From NCBI GenBank assembly GCA_029891345.1, contig CM056994.1:63163251-63227250 (forward strand): a stretch of DNA of 64,000 bases. The letters run 5' to 3'. A program made the position numbers and the translations under genes. Below, one piece after another: positions 57,499 to 64,000 of the stretch. Below the pieces are notes generated by a model, which was given only the letters and a program-made list of their open reading frames with translations, searched no databases and was not told the DNA's origin. This stretch comes from Dryococelus australis (taxonomy: Eukaryota; Arthropoda; Insecta; Phasmatodea; Phasmatidae). Each line of letters opens with the position of its first letter. The stretch's first letter is position 1.

Positions 57499-60186
57499 GT
57501 AAGTTTCATTCTTTAGAAAAATAAGTTGGCACTTTTTTCTCCAAAACGTATGTAAGTGATGTTACTTAACATTTTTTTTATTCATAAGGTATGTTCTAAG
57601 TTACCTCAAATTGCAGAATTCTCGAGCAGAAAAACATTTTAAAGCTAGTAAATAGACACACCTGATTTTGGTGAAAATGTTTCCATGATTCAGTTACTTT
57701 TGGCCAGATGATTTTAATATATTTTTTGCTACTTTTCTTGAATTTGTCAAGGTGATTTTTAAAGTAAATAACAGTATTTTTGAAGGATAAAGCATATATA
57801 TAATGAATATTCACTTAATCAATATTATATTCAAGTGTTTGTTATTACATATATACACTTTTGTCTGCTTATTAAAATAACCAGTCTCATAAAAATACTT
57901 TCAGATTCCTGTAACTTTTTAATCTAAATACTGTGGATTTTCGTTGTACCGAAAATGCATGTACCAATAAACTGTATCCATAGTTAATTTACAGTGGTTC
58001 CAAACAAAACCCCTATATAAATAATGATAAAGCTTACAGCTTGTATCGTTTATTCAGTATTATCAATTAGAGTATATTTCGTTCCTGTCACCTAAGATTT
58101 CCCGCAATGATCGTTTTTCAGTTGGTTGTTTATGCAAACATATCATAACTGGGTGTGAATTACATTACGTGCAGCGCTGTTCATCACTATTCTTCAGCCA
58201 TGGACTTCTCTTCCTATGATGTATTAGGCACAGTACGAGTCTGGCTTGCTACCTCCACTTACAGTCTGACGAGAGAAGAAGCAGTGACGTATTAACCAGT
58301 ATAGCAACCTTGTGTCCTCTCTCTCCTCTCTGTTTCAGCCGGGCACCTTCCTTCCTCCCCTTATATACTTTCGAGAGGGGAAACTGTTGTCAAACATGTA
58401 ACAGGTTTACTGTCCTGTTCTCTCGTTGTTCTCAGTAAACACCAACGGACTAGCTCAGCGTGAGTTGGAAACTTAACTACATAATAATGAAAGTTTTTTG
58501 ATATCAGGATTGTCAATGAAATAAAAGAAATTAATGTCTGGAGATTTATTGCCGTCTTGACAAAACAATTGATATTCGCAGCTGACAAACAAAAAATAAC
58601 CAAGACAGAATTGCAGCCTTTACAAAACAAAACTTCTCACTTCGAGAGTTATGAAGACGAGAGAGAATCTTTACTTTTCTCTCCCGGCGCCCTTTTGACT
58701 TTTCGCACCGACGGAAAAAAAATTAAATAGATACTTGAATTGAAATGTCCAAAGTACAAAAGAAGGTTAAAGTTGCGGGCGCTGGTCGTGCGAGTCACAT
58801 GATCACACACTCTGCAGACTGTCCGACTGACAGCTGACAAACGATCGTGCTGCGACGAATTGTTGTGATACCCGAGAAATGTCTCGCTTCCTTATATATT
58901 TGTAAAAAGTTTCCTCATTGAAAACACATTGTTTTCAAGCAGTAGGTCACGTCAGCTAAGGTGATCTCTGTTATTTTCCTAGTTTCACCATGTTGTGCCT
59001 TGCAGTGGCAATGTTTTTAATTTACTAACCCAGTGAAAAAGAAAGGATGCACTATCATCGTATGACGTCTGTTGTTTACATCTGTTAGTATTAATGAAAT
59101 GAGGAAAGAAAAATAGCAAATTTGGAAACACGAAAATATATGAAATACAAACAAGTTGTCATTGCCACGACCTTTGATATATTACATGAATTACTATCCT
59201 TGACTAAAATATAGACAATTGAAATACTTCCCGACTATACTAATTATATATATCTAGCTGCAATGCTACAAGCACAAAAAAAGTGTGTCCTCTCTTTTGG
59301 CTGCGCATGCTGTTCTTCACTCGACATGCCTGGCTACAAAGCAAATAAAGTGCGCCTGGCAATCGTAAAAATTTTAAGATTATCCATTGCTGAAAATAGT
59401 GGCACCTGTTATTACTAATATTTAAAAGCAATGGTTTTGTCAGAAAATGTTACACAATACATTTTAAGAAAGAATTATTATTTGCAAATGTGTTTTCTTT
59501 TGTGAGTAAAAGTCATTTTTTCCCTCCTTAAAGTTTGGTGTTTTTTTGTATCTGGCATAAAATCAACATGATGTTAAAACAAAATATTAAACTCAATGGA
59601 CAGCATCTTCGCGATTAAAATGATATGCACAGAAGTGTATTCTTGACCTCCTCTCGTCACCAAAAATTGTTTAAACATTGAGCAACTTGTATTACCAAGT
59701 GTAAAGTTCATTTTCAGTAACTTCCTGGGGGCTTATTCGACACCTTTAGCTCTTTAATAATGGTAAGCTCCAAGCTCAAGTGCAACGTAACTCGCGACAG
59801 GTGTGTATGTGAAAATCAGAGGATATGGTTTTCAATGATTAATTATTAAAAGACCTTGAAGAAACAAAATTTAATTGCCTTAATTATTCATTGCTCTCAA
59901 AATCAGAATTTTTTTGGCTGTGAAATATAATTAATTACGTACTTTAAAAGACAGACATTTGCCATGCGTGCAAGGTGTCGCCAATATGTAGCGGCATGGA
60001 GGGGGTATGGTTTCACTCCTCACGCTGCTTCCCCTTCCCCGCCTGTCACCATGAACACACTGCCCGATCTATAATCTCTCCTCCGCACACTCTCAGCTGA
60101 TCATGTGCATGTGGGGCATTCAAAATTTGCCTTGCATTTAGCATCATATAATTTTCACTTTCAGGGGTTTGAAAGATCACGCATGA
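57499..60186. other. Intron 5 (open-ended), AT-rich with no gene seen
   Basis: 57900-58030 contains a TACTGTGGATTTTCGTTGTA stretch that could be a transposon end. TATA-like CCTTATATA motifs occur near 58359 and 58890 within moderately GC-richer DNA, so an unrecognised repeat may sit at 58150-58900. I cannot classify it. No further SCYL2 exon was found by eye. Confidence 0.45.
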
Positions 60187-60302
60187 CATCTTTGCAACAA
60201 TGGTATTTTACTGACTTCAACTCCCCAGTAAGCATAGCCATTCATCTGATCACAACTGAGCTTTTATTGTTGGCTGCACGGGATGTCAAGATATTATACT
60301 GT
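60187..60302 (+). mobile_element. Family A LTR, U3 segment of the plus-strand element
   Basis: TTTGCAACAATGGTATTTTA, AGTAAGCATAGCCATTCATC and GAGCTTTTATTGTTGGC reverse-complement the U3 end at 26000-26105. It is interrupted at about 60303. Confidence 0.75.
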
Positions 60303-60872
60303 TAGTCACAGTACAGTAAGACCTCTTGGTCATTTGTACTTTTATATTTTAACGCAGCGCTCGTAGCCTTGTGGCCTTACCGTGCTTCAGCCTCCCACCA
60401 GGTAGGCAAGAGGAATCACGTCCTCTCACCCGCAAGGAGATCAGGATTAATGCGACCGTTGGCCAGATCTTAAGCCCAAACCCGGCACGTCTGCACATCC
60501 TTGCCCCCTCTACCACAGGGGTTTTGAGACCCTCGCCCTCAGAAACCAAGCATGTGGTCTGGTCGGGGTACTATCCATACCCCTAGTGCCTTTCCAGGGC
60601 ACATCCGAAGCGGGTTGCTGCTCACCGCCCGGTCTTTCAGTGAGAGTGAGAATCTCTCCAGACCTCCTCCAGCATAGAGAGTCAACCACTGCCAGCATGA
60701 GTCCAACCCTATGATCGGTCACCAGAGAGAACCTCTGGTAGGGCCAACCAATCATTCTGTTCTACCACTTAATTTCCATGGCACTTGTGGTTTATTCATG
60801 GCTGACATCCACAGATGGAGTGGCAAAGGAAATCCCTTCCACACAAGGTGGTTGAGAAAACCTCACCGAGCT
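60303..60872. mobile_element. Insertion of ~570 bases in the LTR, possibly a SINE
   Basis: LTR homology breaks after TACTGTT (60296-60302) and resumes with TACTGTT (60873-60879), then CGCCAAAGCAAGAATG, the counterpart of GCCACCAGCAAAAATG in the 26.0 kb LTR (reverse complement). A 7-base duplication therefore flanks the insert. The head GCGCTCGTAGCCTTGTGGCC (60357-60376), followed by GCTTCAGCCTCCCACCAGG, has a tRNA-like cast, but I cannot find a clean B box. It has no coding capacity. Confidence 0.55.
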
Positions 60873-61960
60873 ACTGTTCGCCAAAGCAAGAATGAATGTT
60901 ACAGCCTGTGAATTTTATTATTCACCAGCCCACCGAGACTGTGCAACGAAGGCACAGAGTTCCACTGCACGCCACTAGATGGCTAGACCAGTATGCTTCG
61001 CCGCCTCCTTCATTCTCCAAGCTGGTCGGTGACGTCACAACTCCATGAAGCTAGGCTATCACCACTTCCTCTCTCCGACCTGCACCCCTCTCCATCAAAC
61101 ACGCCAACCAATGACAACAGAGGAAGCCTCCAGCAGAGTATAAATAGCAGGCCGCAATGCTAGCTCAGAACCAGTCTTCAGTCTTCCACCCCACTCATTG
61201 CCGGAACTGACCAGTTGCTCAGCTACACTCCTAGCTCTACCTTCCAATCTTCATCGCTTTTTCAGTGCCGAAGGGAAACCTACTCCATGGTCTCCACCAC
61301 GCTGTTAACGCCGGAACCATCCTTCTAGACCTGCTTAGTCTTCCTTGAAGATGATAAACCGCCATGTGTTCTACTCTCTTAGACACTGCTGTCCCTTCTG
61401 AGCAACAATTACATAGGGAGTTAGTACAAGTTTTAGTTGTTTTCACAGTGCTCGTCTACCCCACCATTGTTAGCTTAGACACAGGTCACGTCTACCTGTT
61501 TTATGTAGGCATTAGCTTCGCAAGCTCTTGATAAACGTAGGAGGTAGTGTGACACCATATGTTTACTTCTTGTAATAAGGAATAAGCACTGTGTTTAACT
61601 TACTCAAGGGTACCCCTTTGCTGTAGACTTTGCATCTTGCCCAGTTGACCTCACCCTGCTGAGAGAGACCCAGGTGAACTGGGAAAGGTACTCATTTGAG
61701 CCAAAATATCGCCTGCAAACCCACACACACATTAGATACAGCCAACGTTTCTGCATACCCTGGTAGGCAGAACAGTAGAGCCCATACACAGTTACTTTGC
61801 TTCTCGAGTGCAGCTTGTCGGCTTGGTGCTTGCCCTGTCCACCACGTTTAGGCATGAGAGGGGTCGTTCCCTGTGTTGGGAAGACTTGAATTCAGAACCT
61901 ACACCCATGTGTAGGGACTGATGATAGCAAGACCTGAATCCCATTGCATACCATGTTTAG
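60873..61960 (+). mobile_element. Family A LTR, main part of the 5' LTR of the plus-strand element
   Basis: The order is: U3 end TGAATTTTATTATTCACCAG (60910-60929), TATA box at 61139-61146, R with AACAATTACATAGGGAGTTA, GGAATAAGCACTGTGTTTAA, then U5 with AGGGGTCGTTCCCTG. All of these match, in reverse complement, the 25.1-26.1 kb LTR. The 3' edge, before gag, is near 61960. With 60187-60302 it gives about 1.2 kb, very long for an LTR. Confidence 0.8.
61139..61146 (+). promoter_or_regulatory. TATA box of the family A LTR
   Basis: TATAAATA in the sequence GAGTATAAATAGCAGG, identical over 16 bases to 35583-35598. It is placed about 210 bases after the U3 end in each. Confidence 0.75.
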
Positions 61961-62083
61961 GCGCCAAGCACTGTGAGAAATATATCTGCTCCCTTGGCAG
62001 ATGCTCCACGTGGTGCTACTCTTAATAAGAGTACATATTCACTGTATTTCTCTCACGAATGTGAGGGGTGTTCTAAATTCCTA

Positions 62084-62760
62084 ATGCCTTTCTCCCACCG
62101 TAGTTGTATTCACGATAAAGTAGAGCAGGCGCTGACTATCTCCGGGCATTTACAGGAGCTGACCCTACCCTTGTCGCCTTCATCAACCAGCTCACGCCTA
62201 AGGAACAGGCCCAGGACTTGCGCCATCTTCTAGAGCCTGTGACTCCAGAGATCCTAAAGAACCTCTTTGAGGTGTCGACACAACTGGACCAAGATATCCA
62301 CCGTTGGGTCATTGCATACCTCAGCCAGCCGTATCAGCCACCAACAGTTCCAACAGCTTATTTCCGACTCGAGACAGTTGCTCTATCCCCACCAGCATGA
62401 ACACCCATCACAAGTCTGAATCTTAATCTTCCTACAGCACACGTACGGCCCTCAGAAAACCCCAATGTTAAGTCGATCACAGAGGGTACGCGTCGCCCAG
62501 GTATACCGCTGAAAGCACTCAGTTTGAATCACAAAATTAATTGTCTGAACCTGACTTTGTGCTCTGGTGCACAGATACCAAGCCAGTTCTCTACAATGGA
62601 CATGTGCCAGTGTGACGTAGAGACTAGATCACCCAGCAACACCACCAGAATGTGTGCGCCTGACCTAGCACCCCGCAAAACCAAACCTCTCTCTGACGTA
62701 GTGAATGTCCAGTCTACCCAGTCATCACATGTCAAGAAGAGAAGTAGTGAAAGTTTTTAT
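62084..62760 (+). pseudogene. gag: Family A Gag: N-terminal region
   Basis: MPFSHRSCIHDKVEQALTIS begins at 62084. A frameshift near 62165 precedes MRHLLEPVTPEILKNLFEVS and TQLDQDIHRWVIAYLSQPY (62218-62397). After one stop the region continues to VNVQSTQSSHVKKRSSESFY (about 62703-62760), aligned with the minus-strand copies at 20215-20857 and 32400-33056. The role of this segment is unknown. It is conserved in at least five copies in the window. Confidence 0.7.
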
Positions 62761-62799
62761 GGCGCCCAACATGGGGCTGTTTGCTTTTATAGTGTCGAC

Positions 62800-63240
62800 T
62801 AGACAGTGCGAACACCTGAGCCTGACCCAGTCAAGAACCATGCGGACTTTGTGGAGTCCGTTGAAATACTCTGTGGTGTTCAAAACCGTACCCGAAATGT
62901 CCATAGCTGACATGAGCGAACAGGAGCTCAACTGCACAGCTGCAGTCACAACAGAACACTGTTGCTGTTCAAAATCAAGCTGCTTCGGCATGGGGAATCA
63001 CAAGATCCAGTGTGCTCATTGCCAACAATGGTATCATTATGCCTGCTGCGGCTGGGCAGATAAACCGTGCTCATCTGATGACCTAGAATACCAGTGCAAC
63101 AATTGCAGGACACAGCAGATGGCGTTCTGTAATTGAATCACCTGTCCATCAAGAGGGACTCGCACAGTACGGTGCATACTGTGTGGCGAATGCTATAATC
63201 ACAACTGCATCGGATGCCAGAAGAGAGTGTTACCAGACCC
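62800..63240 (+). pseudogene. gag: Family A Gag: tandem PHD-type zinc fingers
   Basis: Frame 62705-63136 carries CSKSSC, QCAHCQQWYHYAC and EYQCNNC. The spacing is C-x4-C-x9-C-x2-C-x4-H-x2-C-x16-C-x2-C, that of a PHD finger with an unusual first pair. A second, partly decayed finger follows: CILCGECYNHNC, then after a stop and frame change VYQCEIC (to about 63270). PHD fingers read histone tails or otherwise bind chromatin in host proteins. In a Gag they could guide integration or genome packaging, but that is inference. Confidence 0.75.
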
Positions 63241-63990
63241 GGAATAGTGTACCAATGCGAGATCTGCCTGTGCGCCTTGGAATACAGACAGCATAATCCC
63301 GGACCGGCCTCCCACTGGAGCACATCACCCTGCTTGGGGGAAACGCAGTTACCCAAATTCTCAGGAGGACTTCATGAGGACCCGTTAATATTCTCAGCCG
63401 AATGCGAACAAGAGTTACACACAAGCACATGTGCTTGCTCATGTGCACACATGCATGCACATGCTCAACCTCACGTGCATGTGCATGCACATGCTCACCC
63501 ACATACGCACCCACAGTTGCCCGAAAAGCAATGGGTCTCGAGAATGCAGGCCAAACTGAAGGGCAAAGTCCTCAAATGGTGAAATAAATACAGCAAATTT
63601 AATTTTGGGTGGAGCCAAATCAGTGGCCATCTTGTCCAGCAATTTGCAGGTGAGGAGGTACTGGTGCACCTCACGATGGAGTTTTTTTACAGCCTCACTC
63701 AAACACTAGACCAGGAGGTGGAAATCTTTGTCCACAGGAAGGTGCAAATGTACCAAAGGAATTTCGCGACAGAGACGAGAAAAGCTGTGTGTGGCAGGTA
63801 ACTCGCTCATTGTTACCATGCCTGAAAACTTTTCTGCTCATCCCTGAGCCACTTACAGTGGATGAACTCGTAGACCGTGCATGGGAGGCTGAGCGTAATT
63901 TCAAAGTACAGGCTCTCCTTGACTGCCTGAAACTTGCAAAACTGACGGAGCCAGCCAAGCCGTCTGACCGCCGTAACAAGTCATCGCCAC
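63214..63990 (+). pseudogene. gag: Family A Gag: capsid, with His-rich insertion, truncated by window end
   Basis: The open frame 63214-63582 includes LPKFSGGLHEDPLIFSAECE (capsid start), then a repeat-encoded His/Ala/Val stretch (residues from about 63415 to 63513). It then has LPEKQWVSRMQAKLKGKVLKW. The minus-strand copy has the same flanks without the insertion. The later Gag part (KLLTVDELLD at 31360 in the other copy) lies at about 63840-63870 in a different frame, as LPLTVDELVDRAWEAERNFK. Pol, if present, is beyond 64000. Confidence 0.75.
63418..63513 (+). repeat. In-frame ACATGTGC/CATGCA-type simple repeat in gag
   Basis: Alternating CA/TG sextamers (ACATGTGC, CACATGCATG, CACATGCTCA). 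The frame stays open through them and encodes roughly 30 His/Ala/Val/Pro-rich residues absent in the 31.7 kb copy. Confidence 0.85.
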
Positions 63991-64000
63991 CTGCACTGCC

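Overview
This is a eukaryotic, intron-rich, repeat-dominated window, most likely from an arthropod and probably an insect. The transposon families (BEL/Pao, Ty3-like LTR elements with very long LTRs, Tc1, hAT, pogo-type ends) and the conserved gene fragment both fit. A stick insect or other polyneopteran is only a guess. No bacterial-style operon, CRISPR array or rRNA is visible.

The only host gene I can support is a plus-strand homologue of SCYL2 (SCY1-like pseudokinase 2). Five consecutive exons lie at 2833-2952, 38410-38552, 49007-49166, 56630-56866 and 57366-57498. Phases match, all splice sites are GT/AG, and the joined reading frame is uninterrupted. It covers the segment just after the pseudokinase domain and the first part of the HEAT-like region. 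The 5' exons (kinase domain) and the 3' exons (clathrin/AP2-binding tail) lie outside the window. Introns are about 35.5 kb, 10.5 kb, 7.5 kb and 0.5 kb.

The rest of the window is intron, and the large introns are built from nested, decayed transposons. Upstream of the first exon is a Tc1-type transposase relic (about 1.5-2.3 kb, minus). In intron 1, one LTR (3.9-9.6 kb, minus) is split by a second LTR-element family (4.2-6.5 kb, plus) and by a hAT transposon (7.1-9.2 kb). From 11.9 to 15.2 kb there is another copy of that second family and a gag of a related family. From 17.3 to 26.1 kb there is a same-orientation array LTR-gag-LTR-gag-LTR-gag on the minus strand, and its outermost LTR is split by a BEL/Pao element with recognisable LTR ends. 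From 29.2 to 33.7 kb lies an internally deleted Ty3-like element whose Gag carries PHD-type zinc fingers, and from 35.3 to 37.2 kb another LTR+gag unit. Introns 2-4 hold a third copy of the second family (41.1-43.3 kb), a decayed minisatellite (44.3-44.7 kb), a possible solo LTR (46.6-47.2 kb), an LTR+gag unit (49.6-51.6 kb), a divergent LTR/gag unit (53-54.5 kb) and a possible SINE (56.2 kb). At 60.2-64 kb a plus-strand copy of the PHD-Gag element has a complete 5' LTR and runs off the window.

For reference I call the long-LTR, PHD-Gag family 'family A', the second LTR family 'family C', and the gag related to A at 14.5 and 49.7 kb 'family D'. These are working names. Most TE coding regions are broken by stops and frameshifts, so none looks autonomous inside the window. 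Unusual recurring features are G/C homopolymers of 16-18 bases, the PHD fingers in Gag, and repeated 'LTR plus gag' units that end without pol or a 3' LTR.
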